Shown here in pieces: positions 38,936 through 51,700 of a stretch of DNA of 64,000 nt (within the stretch, counting starts at the first letter, position 1; every line of letters starts with the position of its first letter). The notes under the pieces were generated by a model. It was given only the letters and a program-made list of their open reading frames with translations, searched no databases and was not told the DNA's origin. Source of the stretch: Henricia sp. BOLD:AAB3569 (lineage: Eukaryota; Echinodermata; Asteroidea; Spinulosida; Echinasteridae); the NCBI GenBank assembly GCA_037783545.1, contig JBBELK010000096.1, forward strand, positions 2,666,001 through 2,730,000, given 5' to 3'. A program made the translations under genes and the position numbers.

Positions 38936-39193
38936 ATGCAAAATTTGAAGTACGTCGGAAAATTTCTTGACTTCCAAATTTGCCGACGTTTGGACCACAC
39001 TTTGACCAAATTCCCGTCCCAAACAAGACTGAGCATGCGCACGAGTGATCAGGAATACACGGACAGCCACGGTCTGCAGAGCAGGCAGGAAGCCCGAGCC
39101 CAGTTTTCCCTAAACTCTGAAATTTCTCGGCCATTTCCCGGCGAAAGTCTGTCAATTTTTCAGGACAAGTGCGGAATATAGACTGTTTGGAGC
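38936..39193 (+). repeat. Reference monomer, class A (consensus)
   Basis: This copy matches the consensus I derive by eye; 61377-61634 and 63699-63956 look the same. Base counts are A73 T61 G59 C65, giving 48.1% GC. There are 14 CpG dinucleotides against 14.9 expected from composition. Landmarks by monomer position: imperfect dyad 17-54, 'gtcccaaacaag' 81-92, 'gagcatgcgcac' 96-107, BclI site near 111, PstI site near 140, and 'gaatatagactg' near 239. A 'gagcatgc' octamer occurs both at 96-103 and across the monomer junction. No convincing internal sub-repeat explains the 258 bp length. Confidence 0.93.
38952..38989. repeat. Imperfect dyad / potential hairpin in each monomer
   Basis: The left arm acgtcggaaaattt (38952-38965) and right arm aaatttgccgacgt (38976-38989) are reverse complements at 13 of 14 positions, separated by a 10-base loop. 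The element sits at monomer positions 17-54 and recurs in class A, B and C copies. In class D, four substitutions in or beside the left arm spoil the pairing. In the common 257 bp class the missing base lies at the loop end of the left arm. A dyad in every unit could extrude as a cruciform or bind a dimeric protein; that role is inference only. Confidence 0.8.
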
Positions 39194-39967
39194 ATGCAAA
39201 TTTTGAAGTTCGTCTGAAAATATCTTGACTTCCAAATTTGCCGACGTTTGGACCACACTTTGTCCAAATTCCCGTCCCAAACAAGACTGAGCATGCGCAC
39301 GAGTGATCAGGAGTACACGGACAGCCACGGTTTGCAGAGCAGGCAGGAAGCCCGGGCCCAGTTTTCCCTAAACTCTGAAATTTCTCGGCCATTTCTCGGC
39401 GAAAGTCTGTCAATTTTTCAGGACAAGTGCGGAATATAGACTGTTTGGAGCATGCGAAATTTGAAGTACGTCGGAAAATTTCTTGACTTCCAAATTTGCC
39501 GACGTTTGGACCACACTTTGACCAAATTCCCGTCCCAAACAAGACTGAGCATGCGCACGAGTGATCAGGAATACACGGACAGCCACGGTCTGCAGAGCAG
39601 GCAGGAAGCCCGAGCCCAGTTTTCCCTAAACTCTGAAATTTCTCGGCCATTTCCCGGCGAAAGTCTGTCAATTTTCCAGGACAAGTGCGGAATATAGACT
39701 GTTTGGAGCAAGCAAAATTTGAAGTACGTCGGAAAATTTCTTGACTTCCAAATTTGCCGACGTTTGGACCACACTTTGACCAAATTCCCGTCCCATGCTC
39801 AGTCGAGCATGCGCACGAGTGATCAGGAGTACACGGACAGCCACGGTCTGCAGAGCAGGCAGGAAGCCCCAGCCCAGTTTTCCCTAAACTCTGAAATTTC
39901 TCGGCCATTTCCCGGCGAAAGTCTGTCAATTTTTCAGGACAAGTGCGGAATATAGACTGTTTGGAGC

Positions 39968-40225
39968 ATGCAAATTTTGAAGTTCGTCTGAAAATATCTT
40001 GACTTCCAAATTTGCCGACGTTTGGACCACACTTTGACCAAATTCCCGTCCCAAACAAGACTGAGCATGCGCACGAGTGATCAGGAGTACACGGACAGCC
40101 ACGGTTTGCAGAGCAGGCAGGAAGCCCGGGCCCAGTTTTCCCTAAACTCTGAAATTTCTCGGCCATTTCCCGGCGAAAGTCTGTCAATTTTTCAGGACAA
40201 GTGCGGAAAATAGACTGTTTGGAGC
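39968..40225 (+). repeat. Class D monomer (dyad-disrupted)
   Basis: This exemplar begins atgcaaattttgaag and then ttcgtctgaaaatatc, four substitutions from class A within the first 30 bases, three of them in the left dyad arm. Most D copies also have 'ggtttgcag', losing PstI, and 'cccgggccc', gaining SmaI/ApaI-like sites. D is sparse in the left half (1290, 4128, 7224, 7998, 9804, 11609, 13414) and becomes the commonest class from 36358 to the end, often as several consecutive monomers (39968-40999). Confidence 0.9.
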
Positions 40226-42649
40226 ATGCAAATTTTGAAGTTCGTCTGAAAATATCTTGACTTCCAAATTTGCCGACGTTTGGACCACACTTTGACCAAA
40301 TTCCCGTCCCAAACAAGACTGAGCATGCGCACGAGTGATCAGGAGTACACGGACAGCCACGGTTTGCAGAGCAGGCAGGAAGCCCGGGCCCAGTTTTCCC
40401 TAAACTCTGAAATTTCTCGGCCATTTCCCGGCGAAAGTCTGTCAATTTTTCAGGACAAGTGCGGAATATAGACTGTTTGGAGCATGCAAATTTTGAAGTT
40501 CGTCTGAAAATATCTTGACTTCCAAATTTGCCGACGTTTGGACCACACTTTGACCAAATTCCCGTCCCAAACAAGACTGAGCATGCGCACGAGTGATCAG
40601 GAGTACACGGACAGCCACGGTCTGCAGAGCAGGCAGGAAGCCCCAGCCCAGTTTTCCCTAAACTCTGAAATTTCTCGGCCATTTCCCGGCGAAAGTCTGT
40701 CAATTTTTCAGGACAAGTGCGGAATATAGACTGTTTGGAGCATGCAAATTTTGAAGTTCGTCTGAAAATATCTTGACTTCCAAATTTGCCGACGTTTGGA
40801 CCACACTTTGACCAAATTCCCGTCCCAAACAAGACTGAGCATGCGCACGAGTGATCAGGAGTACACGGACAGCCACGGTTTGCAGAGCAGGCAGGAAGCC
40901 CGGGCCCAGTTTTCCCTAAACTCTGAAATTTCTCGGCCATTTCCCGGCGAAAGTCTGTCAATTTTTCAGGACAAGTGCGGAATATAGACTGTTTGGAGCA
41001 TGCAAAATTTGAAGTACGTCGGAAAATTTCTTGACTTCCAAATTTGTCGACGTTTGGACCACACTTTGACCAAATTCCCGTCCCAAACAAGACTGAGCAT
41101 GCGCACGAGTGATCAGGAATACACGGACAGCCACGGTCTGCAGAGCAGGCATGAAGCCCGAGCCGAGTTTTCCCTAAACTCTGAAATTTCTCGGCCATTT
41201 CCCGGCGAAAGTCTGTCAATTTTTCAGGACAAGTGCGGAATATAGACTGTTTGGAGCATGCAAAATTTGAAGTACGTCGGAAAATTGTTGACTTCCAAAT
41301 TTGCCGACGTTTGGACCACACTTTGACCAAATTCCCGTCCCAAACAAGACTGAGCATGCGCACGAGTGATCAGGAATACACGGACAGCCACGGTCTGCAG
41401 AGCAGGCAGGAAGCCCGAGCCCAGTTTTCCCTAAACTCTGAAACTTCTCGGCCATTTCCCGGCGAAAGTCTGTCAATTTTTCAGGACAAGTGCGGAATAT
41501 AGACTGTTTGGAGCATGCAAATTTTGAAGTTCGTCTGAAAATATCTTGACTTCCAAATTTGCCGACGTTTGGACCACACTTTGTCCAAATTCCCGTCCCA
41601 AACAAGACTGAGCATGCGCACGAGTGATCAGGAGTACACGGACAGCCACGGTTTGCAGAGCAGGCAGGAAGCCCGGGCCCAGTTTTCCCTAAACTCTGAA
41701 ATTTCTCGGCCATTTCTCGGCGAAAGTCTGTCAATTTTTCAGGACAAGTGCGGAATATAGACTGTTTGGAGCATGCAAAATTTGAAGTACGTCGGAAAAT
41801 GTCTTGACTTCCAAATTTGCCGACGTTTGGACCACACTTTGTCCAAATTCCCGTCCCAAACAAGACTGAGCATGCGCACGAGTGATCAGGAGTACACGGA
41901 CAGCCACGGTTTGCAGAGCAGGCAGGAAGCCCGGGCCCAGTTTTCCCTAAACTCTGAAATTTCTCGGCCATTTCTCGGCGAAAGTCTGTCAATTTTTCAG
42001 GACAAGTGCGGAATATAGACTGTTTGGAGCATGCAAAATTTGAAGTACGTCGGAAAATTTATTGACTTCCAAATTTGCCGACGTTTGGACCACACTTTGA
42101 CCAAATTCCCGTCCCAAACAAGACTGAGCATGCGCACGAGTGATCAGGAATACACGGACAGCCACGGTCTGCAGAGCAGGCAGGAAGCCCGAGCCCAGTT
42201 TTCCCTAAACTCTGAAATTTCTCGGCCATTTCCCGGCGAAAGTCTGTCAATTTTCCAGGACAAGTGCGGAATATAGACTGTTTGGAGCAAGCAAAATTTG
42301 AAGTACGTCGGAAAATTTCTTGACTTCCAAATTTGCCGACGTTTGGACCACACTTTGACCAAATTCCCGTCCCATGCTCAGTCGAGCATGCGCACGAGTG
42401 ATCAGGAGTACACGGACAGCCACGGTCTGCAGAGCAGGCAGGAAGCCCCAGCCCAGTTTTCCCTAAACTCTGAAATTTCTCGGCCATTTCCCGGCGAAAG
42501 TCTGTCAATTTTTCAGGACAAGTGCGGAATATAGACTGTTTGGAGCATGCAAATTTTGAAGTTCGTCTGAAAATATCTTGACTTCCAAATTTGCCGACGT
42601 TTGGACCACACTTTGACCAAATTCCCGTCCCAAACAAGACTGAGCATGC

Positions 42650-45600
42650 GCACGAGTGATCAGGAATACACGGACAGCCACGGTCTGCAGAGCAGGCAGG
42701 AAGCCCGAGCCCAGTTTTCCCTAAACTCTGAAATTTCTCGGCCATTTCCCGGCGAAAGTCTGTCACTTTTTCAGGACAAGTGCGGAATATAGACTGTTTG
42801 GAGCATGCAAATTTTGAAGTTCGTCTGAAAATATCTTGACTTCCAAATTTGCCGACGTTTGGACCACACTTTGTCCAAATTCCCGTCCCAAACAAGACTG
42901 AGCATGCGCACGAGTGATCAGGAGTACACGGACAGCCACGGTTTGCAGAGCAGGCAGGAAGCCCGGGCCCAGTTTTCCCTAAACTCTGAAATTTCTCGGC
43001 CATTTCTCGGCGAAAGTCTGTCAATTTTTCAGGACAAGTGCGGAATATAGACTGTTTGGAGCATGCAAAATTTGAAGTACGTCGGAAAATTTATTGACTT
43101 CCAAATTTGCCGACGTTTGGACCACACTTTGACCAAATTCCCGTCCCAAACAAGACTGAGCATGCGCACGAGTGATCAGGAATACACGGACAGCCACGGT
43201 CTGCAGAGCAGGCAGGAAGCCCGAGCCCAGTTTTCCCTAAACTCTGAAATTTCTCGGCCATTTCCCGGCGAAAGTCTGTCAATTTTCCAGGACAAGTGCG
43301 GAATATAGACTGTTTGGAGCAAGCAAAATTTGAAGTACGTCGGAAAATTTCTTGACTTCCAAATTTGCCGACGTTTGGACCACACTTTGACCAAATTCCC
43401 GTCCCATGCTCAGTCGAGCATGCGCACGAGTGATCAGGAGTACACGGACAGCCACGGTCTGCAGAGCAGGCAGGAAGCCCCAGCCCAGTTTTCCCTAAAC
43501 TCTGAAATTTCTCGGCCATTTCCCGGCGAAAGTCTGTCAATTTTTCAGGACAAGTGCGGAATATAGACTGTTTGGAGCATGCAAATTTTGAAGTTCGTCT
43601 GAAAATATATTGACTTCCAAATTTGCCGACGTTTGGACCACACTTTGACCAAATTCCCGTCCCAAACAAGACTGAGCATGCGCACGAGTGATCAGGAGTA
43701 CACGGACAGCCACGGTTTGCAGAGCAGGCAGGAAGCCCGGGCCCAGTTTTCCTTAAACTCTGAAATTTCTAGGCCATTTCCCGGCGAAAGTCTGTCAATT
43801 TTTCAGGACAAGTGCGGAATATAGACTGTTTGGAGCATGCAAATTTTGAAGTTCGTCTGAAAATATCTTGACTTCCAAATTTGCCGACGTTTGGACCACA
43901 CTTTGACCAAATTCCCGTCCCAAACAAGACTGAGCATGCGCACGAGTGATCAGGAGTACACGGACAGCCACGGTCTGCAGAGCAGGCAGGAAGCCCGAGC
44001 CCAGTTTTCCCTAAACTCTGAAATTTCTCGGCCATCTCCCGGCGAAAGTCTGTCAATTTTTCAGGACAAGTGCGGAATATAGACTGTTTGGAGCATGCAA
44101 ATTTTGAAGTTCGTCTGAAAATATCTTGACTTCCAAATTTGCCGACGTTTGGACCACACTTTGACCAAATTCCCGTCCCAAACAAGACTGAGCATGCGCA
44201 CGAGTGATCAGGAGTACACGGACAGCCACGGTTTGCAGAGCAGGCAGGAAGCCCGGGCCCAGTTTTCCCTAAACTCTGAAATTTCTCGGCCATTTCCCGG
44301 CGAAAGTCTGTCAATTTTTCAGGACAAGTGCGGAATATAGACTGTTTGTAGCAAGCAAAATTTGAAGTACGTCGGAAAATTTCTTGACTTCCAAATTTGC
44401 CGACGTTTGGACCACACTTTGACCAAATTCCCGTCCCATGCTCAGTCGAGCATGCGCACGAGTGATCAGGAGTACACGGACAGCCACGGTCTGCAGAGCA
44501 GGCAGGAAGCCCGAGCCCAGTTTTCCCTAAACTCTGAAATTTCTCGGCCATTTCCCGGCGAAAGTCTGTCAATTTTTCAGGACAAGTGCGGAATATAGAC
44601 TGTTTGGAGCATGCAACATTTGAAGTACGTCGGAAAATTTCTTGACTTCCAAATTTGCCGACGTTTGGACCACACTTTGACCAAATTCCCGTCCCATGCT
44701 CAGTCGAGCATGCGCACGAGTGATCAGGAGTACACGGACAGCCACGGTCTGCAGAGCAGGCCGGAAGCCCGAGCCCAGTTTTCCCCAAACTCTGAAATTT
44801 CTCGGCCATTTCTCGGCGAAAGTCTGTCAATTTTTCAGGACAAGTGCGGAATATAGACTGTTTGGAGCATGCAAAATTTGAAGTACGTCGGAAAATTTCT
44901 TGACTTCCAAATTTGCCGACGTTTGGACCACACTTTGACCAAATTCCCGTCCCAAACAAGACTGAGCATGCTCACGAGTGATCAGGAATACACGGACAGC
45001 CACGGTCTGCAGAGCAGGCAGGAAGCCCGAGCCCAGTTTTCCCTAAACTCTGAAATTTCTCGGCCATTTCCCGGCGAAAGTCTGTCAATTTTTCAGGACA
45101 AGTGCGGAATATAGACTGTTTGGAGCAAGCAAAATTTGAAGTACGTCGGAAAATTTCTTGACTTCCAAATTTGCCGACGTTTGGACCACACTTTGACCAA
45201 ATTCCCGTCCCAAACAAGACTGAGCATGCGCACGAGTGATCAGGAGTACACGGACAGCCACGGTCTGCAGAGCAGGCAGGAAGCCCGGGCCCAGTTTTCC
45301 CTAAACTCTGAAATTTCTCGGCCATTTCCCGGCGAAAGTCTGTCAATTTTCCAGGACAAGTGCGGAATATAGACTGTTTGGAGCAAGCAAAATTTGAAGT
45401 ACGTCGGAAAATTTCTTGACTTCCAAATTTGCCGACGTTTGGACCACACTTTGACCAAATTCCCGTCCCAAACAAGACTGAGCATGCGCACGAGTGATCA
45501 GGAGTACACGGACAGCCACGGTCTGCAGAGCAGGCAGGAAGCCCGGGCCCAGTTTTCCCTAAACTCTGAAATTTCTCGGCCATTTCCCGGCGAAAGTCTG

Positions 45601-45900
45601 TCAATTTTTCAGGACAAGTGCGGAATATAGACTGTTTAGAGCAAGCAAAATTTGAAGTACGTCGGAAAATTTCTTGACTTCCAAATTTGCCGACGTTTGG
45701 ACCACACTTTGACCAAATTCCCGTCCCATGCTCAGTCGAGCATGCGCACGAGTGATCAGGAGTACACGGACAGCCACGGTCTGCAGAGCAGGCAGGAAGC
45801 CCGAGCTCAGTTTTCCCCAAACTCTGAAATTTCTCGGCCATTTCTCGGCGAAAGTCTGTCAATTTTTCAGGACAAGTGCGGAATATAGACTGTTTGGAGC
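42650..45900 (+). repeat. Block copied again at 48.07-51.32 kb (offset 5418 bp)
   Basis: Monomers 43063-45900 match 48481-51318 at 5418 bp (21 monomers). Rare markers shared by both are 'aaaatatattgac' with 'ttctaggcc' (43579/48997), 'ggccatctccc' (43837/49255), 'gactgtttgtagcaagc' before 44353/49771, and 'aggccggaag' (44611/50029). The related stretch 61893-63956 has the first and third of these but not 'catctccc' or 'ccggaag', so it branched earlier or was later converted. The upstream limit near 42650 is inferred from the shared 'gtcactttttc'. Confidence 0.85.
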
Positions 45901-48738
45901 ATGCAAATTTTGAAGTTCGTCTGAAAATATCTTGACTTCCAAATTTGCCGACGTTTGGACCACACTTTGACCAAATTCCCGTCCCAAACAAGACTGAGCA
46001 TGCGCACGAGTGATCAGGAGTACACGGACAGCCACGGTTTGCAGAGCAGGCAGGAAGCCCGGGCTCAGTTTTCCCTAAACTCTGAAATTTCTCGGCCATT
46101 TCCCGGCGAAAGTCTGTCAATTTTTCAGGACAAGTGCGGAATATAGACTGTTTGGAGCATGCAAATTTTGAAGTTCGTCTGAAAATATCTTGACTTCCAA
46201 ATTTGCCGACGTTTGGACCACACTTTGACCAAATTCCCGTCCCAAACAAGACTGAGCATGCGCACGAGTGATCAGGAGTACACGGACAGCCACGGTCTGC
46301 AGAGCAGGCAGGAAGCCCGAGCCCAGTTTTCCCTAAACTCTGAAATTTCTCGGCCATTTCCCGGCGAAAGTCTGTCAATTTTTCAGGACAAGTGCGGAAT
46401 ATAGACTGTTTGGAGCATGCAAAATTTGAAGTACGTCGGAAAATTTCTTGACTTCCAAATTTGCCGACGTTTGGACCACACTTTGACCAAATTCCGGTCC
46501 CAAACAAGACTGAGCATGCGCACGAGTGATCAGGAATACACGGACAGCCACGGTCTGCAGAGCAGGCAGGAAGCCCGAGCCCAGTTTTCCCTAAACTCTG
46601 AAATTTCTCGGCCATTTCCCGGCGAAAGTCTGTCACTTTTTCAGGACAAGTGCGGAATATAGACTGTTTGGAGCATGCAAATTTTGAAGTTCGTCTGAAA
46701 ATATCTTGACTTCCAAATTTGCCGACGTTTGGACCACACTTTGTCCAAATTCCCGTCCCAAACAAGACTGAGCATGCGCACGAGTGATCAGGAGTACACG
46801 GACAGCCACGGTTTGCAGAGCAGGCAGGAAGCCCGGGCCCAGTTTTCCCTAAACTCTGAAATTTCTCGGCCATTTCTCGGCGAAAGTCTGTCAATTTTTC
46901 AGGACAAGTGCGGAATATAGACTGTTTGGAGCATGCAAAATTTGAAGTACGTCGGAAAATTTATTGACTTCCAAATTTGCCGACGTTTGGACCACACTTT
47001 GACCAAATTCCCGTCCCAAACAAGACTGAGCATGCGCACGAGTGATCAGGAATACACGGACAGCCACGGTCTGCAGAGCAGGCAGGAAGCCCGAGCCCAG
47101 TTTTCCCTAAACTCTGAAATTTCTCGGCCATTTCCCGGCGAAAGTCTGTCAATTTTCCAGGACAAGTGCGGAATATAGACTGTTTGGAGCAAGCAAAATT
47201 TGAAGTACGTCGGAAAATTTCTTGACTTCCAAATTTGCCGACGTTTGGACCACACTTTGACCAAATTCCCGTCCCATGCTCAGTCGAGCATGCGCACGAG
47301 TGATCAGGAGTACACGGACAGCCACGGTCTGCAGAGCAGGCAGGAAGCCCGAGCTCAGTTTTCCCCAAACTCTGAAATTTCTCGGCCATTTCTCGGCGAA
47401 AGTCTGTCAATTTTTCAGGACAAGTGCGGAATATAGACTGTTTGGAGCATGCAAATTTTGAAGTTCGTCTGAAAATATCTTGACTTCCAAATTTGCCGAC
47501 GTTTGGACCACACTTTGACCAAATTCCCGTCCCAAACAAGACTGAGCATGCGCACGAGTGATCAGGAGTACACGGACAGCCACGGTTTGCAGAGCAGGCA
47601 GGAAGCCCGGGCTCAGTTTTCCCTAAACTCTGAAATTTCTCGGCCATTTCCCGGCGAAAGTCTGTCAATTTTTCAGGACAAGTGCGGAATATAGACTGTT
47701 TGGAGCATGCAAATTTTGAAGTTCGTCTGAAAATATCTTGACTTCCAAATTTGCCGACGTTTGGACCACACTTTGACCAAATTCCCGTCCCAAACAAGAC
47801 TGAGCATGCGCACGAGTGATCAGGAGTACACGGACAGCCACGGTCTGCAGAGCAGGCAGGAAGCCCGAGCCCAGTTTTCCCTAAACTCTGAAATTTCTCG
47901 GCCATTTCCCGGCGAAAGTCTGTCAATTTTTCAGGACAAGTGCGGAATATAGACTGTTTGGAGCATGCAAAATTTGAAGTACGTCGGAAAATTTCTTGAC
48001 TTCCAAATTTGCCGACGTTTGGACCACACTTTGACCAAATTCCGGTCCCAAACAAGACTGAGCATGCGCACGAGTGATCAGGAATACACGGACAGCCACG
48101 GTCTGCAGAGCAGGCAGGAAGCCCGAGCCCAGTTTTCCCTAAACTCTGAAATTTCTCGGCCATTTCCCGGCGAAAGTCTGTCACTTTTTCAGGACAAGTG
48201 CGGAATATAGACTGTTTGGAGCATGCAAATTTTGAAGTTCGTCTGAAAATATCTTGACTTCCAAATTTGCCGACGTTTGGACCACACTTTGTCCAAATTC
48301 CCGTCCCAAACAAGACTGAGCATGCGCACGAGTGATCAGGAGTACACGGACAGCCACGGTTTGCAGAGCAGGCAGGAAGCCCGGGCCCAGTTTTCCCTAA
48401 ACTCTGAAATTTCTCGGCCATTTCTCGGCGAAAGTCTGTCAATTTTTCAGGACAAGTGCGGAATATAGACTGTTTGGAGCATGCAAAATTTGAAGTACGT
48501 CGGAAAATTTATTGACTTCCAAATTTGCCGACGTTTGGACCACACTTTGACCAAATTCCCGTCCCAAACAAGACTGAGCATGCGCACGAGTGATCAGGAA
48601 TACACGGACAGCCACGGTCTGCAGAGCAGGCAGGAAGCCCGAGCCCAGTTTTCCCTAAACTCTGAAATTTCTCGGCCATTTCCCGGCGAAAGTCTGTCAA
48701 TTTTCCAGGACAAGTGCGGAATATAGACTGTTTGGAGC
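45643..48738 (+). repeat. 1548 bp (6-monomer) tandem duplication
   Basis: Units of about 45643-47190 and 47191-48738 share 'cccgagctcag' in the first monomer, 'cccgggctcag' in the second, and 'attccggtccc' plus 'gtcactttttc' in the fourth (46417/47965). I noticed 'attccggtccc' nowhere else in the window. Confidence 0.88.
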
Positions 48739-51700
48739 AAGCAAAATTTGAAGTACGTCGGAAAATTTCTTGACTTCCAAATTTGCCGACGTTTGGACCA
48801 CACTTTGACCAAATTCCCGTCCCATGCTCAGTCGAGCATGCGCACGAGTGATCAGGAGTACACGGACAGCCACGGTCTGCAGAGCAGGCAGGAAGCCCCA
48901 GCCCAGTTTTCCCTAAACTCTGAAATTTCTCGGCCATTTCCCGGCGAAAGTCTGTCAATTTTTCAGGACAAGTGCGGAATATAGACTGTTTGGAGCATGC
49001 AAATTTTGAAGTTCGTCTGAAAATATATTGACTTCCAAATTTGCCGACGTTTGGACCACACTTTGACCAAATTCCCGTCCCAAACAAGACTGAGCATGCG
49101 CACGAGTGATCAGGAGTACACGGACAGCCACGGTTTGCAGAGCAGGCAGGAAGCCCGGGCCCAGTTTTCCTTAAACTCTGAAATTTCTAGGCCATTTCCC
49201 GGCGAAAGTCTGTCAATTTTTCAGGACAAGTGCGGAATATAGACTGTTTGGAGCATGCAAATTTTGAAGTTCGTCTGAAAATATCTTGACTTCCAAATTT
49301 GCCGACGTTTGGACCACACTTTGACCAAATTCCCGTCCCAAACAAGACTGAGCATGCGCACGAGTGATCAGGAGTACACGGACAGCCACGGTCTGCAGAG
49401 CAGGCAGGAAGCCCGAGCCCAGTTTTCCCTAAACTCTGAAATTTCTCGGCCATCTCCCGGCGAAAGTCTGTCAATTTTTCAGGACAAGTGCGGAATATAG
49501 ACTGTTTGGAGCATGCAAATTTTGAAGTTCGTCTGAAAATATCTTGACTTCCAAATTTGCCGACGTTTGGACCACACTTTGACCAAATTCCCGTCCCAAA
49601 CAAGACTGAGCATGCGCACGAGTGATCAGGAGTACACGGACAGCCACGGTTTGCAGAGCAGGCAGGAAGCCCGGGCCCAGTTTTCCCTAAACTCTGAAAT
49701 TTCTCGGCCATTTCCCGGCGAAAGTCTGTCAATTTTTCAGGACAAGTGCGGAATATAGACTGTTTGTAGCAAGCAAAATTTGAAGTACGTCGGAAAATTT
49801 CTTGACTTCCAAATTTGCCGACGTTTGGACCACACTTTGACCAAATTCCCGTCCCATGCTCAGTCGAGCATGCGCACGAGTGATCAGGAGTACACGGACA
49901 GCCACGGTCTGCAGAGCAGGCAGGAAGCCCGAGCCCAGTTTTCCCTAAACTCTGAAATTTCTCGGCCATTTCCCGGCGAAAGTCTGTCAATTTTTCAGGA
50001 CAAGTGCGGAATATAGACTGTTTGGAGCATGCAACATTTGAAGTACGTCGGAAAATTTCTTGACTTCCAAATTTGCCGACGTTTGGACCACACTTTGACC
50101 AAATTCCCGTCCCATGCTCAGTCGAGCATGCGCACGAGTGATCAGGAGTACACGGACAGCCACGGTCTGCAGAGCAGGCCGGAAGCCCGAGCCCAGTTTT
50201 CCCCAAACTCTGAAATTTCTCGGCCATTTCTCGGCGAAAGTCTGTCAATTTTTCAGGACAAGTGCGGAATATAGACTGTTTGGAGCATGCAAAATTTGAA
50301 GTACGTCGGAAAATTTCTTGACTTCCAAATTTGCCGACGTTTGGACCACACTTTGACCAAATTCCCGTCCCAAACAAGACTGAGCATGCTCACGAGTGAT
50401 CAGGAATACACGGACAGCCACGGTCTGCAGAGCAGGCAGGAAGCCCGAGCCCAGTTTTCCCTAAACTCTGAAATTTCTCGGCCATTTCCCGGCGAAAGTC
50501 TGTCAATTTTTCAGGACAAGTGCGGAATATAGACTGTTTGGAGCAAGCAAAATTTGAAGTACGTCGGAAAATTTCTTGACTTCCAAATTTGCCGACGTTT
50601 GGACCACACTTTGACCAAATTCCCGTCCCAAACAAGACTGAGCATGCGCACGAGTGATCAGGAGTACACGGACAGCCACGGTCTGCAGAGCAGGCAGGAA
50701 GCCCGGGCCCAGTTTTCCCTAAACTCTGAAATTTCTCGGCCATTTCCCGGCGAAAGTCTGTCAATTTTCCAGGACAAGTGCGGAATATAGACTGTTTGGA
50801 GCAAGCAAAATTTGAAGTACGTCGGAAAATTTCTTGACTTCCAAATTTGCCGACGTTTGGACCACACTTTGACCAAATTCCCGTCCCAAACAAGACTGAG
50901 CATGCGCACGAGTGATCAGGAGTACACGGACAGCCACGGTCTGCAGAGCAGGCAGGAAGCCCGGGCCCAGTTTTCCCTAAACTCTGAAATTTCTCGGCCA
51001 TTTCCCGGCGAAAGTCTGTCAATTTTTCAGGACAAGTGCGGAATATAGACTGTTTAGAGCAAGCAAAATTTGAAGTACGTCGGAAAATTTCTTGACTTCC
51101 AAATTTGCCGACGTTTGGACCACACTTTGACCAAATTCCCGTCCCATGCTCAGTCGAGCATGCGCACGAGTGATCAGGAGTACACGGACAGCCACGGTCT
51201 GCAGAGCAGGCAGGAAGCCCGAGCTCAGTTTTCCCCAAACTCTGAAATTTCTCGGCCATTTCTCGGCGAAAGTCTGTCAATTTTTCAGGACAAGTGCGGA
51301 ATATAGACTGTTTGGAGCATGCCAAATTTGAAGTACGTCGGAAAATTTCTTGACTTACAAATTTGCCGACGTTTGGACCACACTTTGACCAAATTCCCGT
51401 CCCAAACAAGACTGAGCATGCTCACGAGTGATCAGGAATACACGGACAGCCACGGTCTGCAGAGCAGGCAGGAAGCCCGAGCCCAGTTTTCCCTAAACTC
51501 TGAAATTTCTCGGCCATTTCCCGGCGAAAGTCTGTCAATTTTTCAGGACAAGTGCGGAATATAGACTGTTTGGAGCATGCAAAATTTGAAGTACGTCGGA
51601 AAATTTCTTGACTTCCAAATTTGCCGACGTTTGGACCACACTTTGACCAAATTCCCGTCCCAAACAAGACTGAGCATGCGCACGAGTGATCAGGAATACA

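Larger units (their letters stand above)
34075..50324 (+). repeat. 16,250 bp super-unit, first copy (63 monomers)
   Basis: From about 34075 the array matches itself 16,250 bp downstream (63 x 258 minus 4 one-base deletions). Shared rare variants at this offset are 'cgtctgaacatatc' (36358/52608), 'gcagacagg' (36616/52866), 'tctgccatttctcagcg' (36873/53123), 'cttccaaaattgcc' (37905/54155) and 'cgtcagaacatttc' (38163/54413). The left boundary is set by loss of matching variants upstream of monomer position 39 of the monomer at 34037, so it is uncertain by some tens of bases. Confidence 0.88.

Noticed and set aside
38951..38966. CENP-B box
   Set aside because: Copies reading ttcgtcggaaa (for example 6450, 8514) resemble the left half of the box, but the required CGGG at the right is aatt or similar, and most monomers read tacg. 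No full match was found on either strand.
38936..39181. Plus-strand 81-codon open frame beginning atgcaa, repeated in most monomers
   Set aside because: It stops in every monomer at the same 'atatag' or 'aaatag', the start is lost in aagc monomers, and nothing indicates translation. It is a by-product of the repeat.
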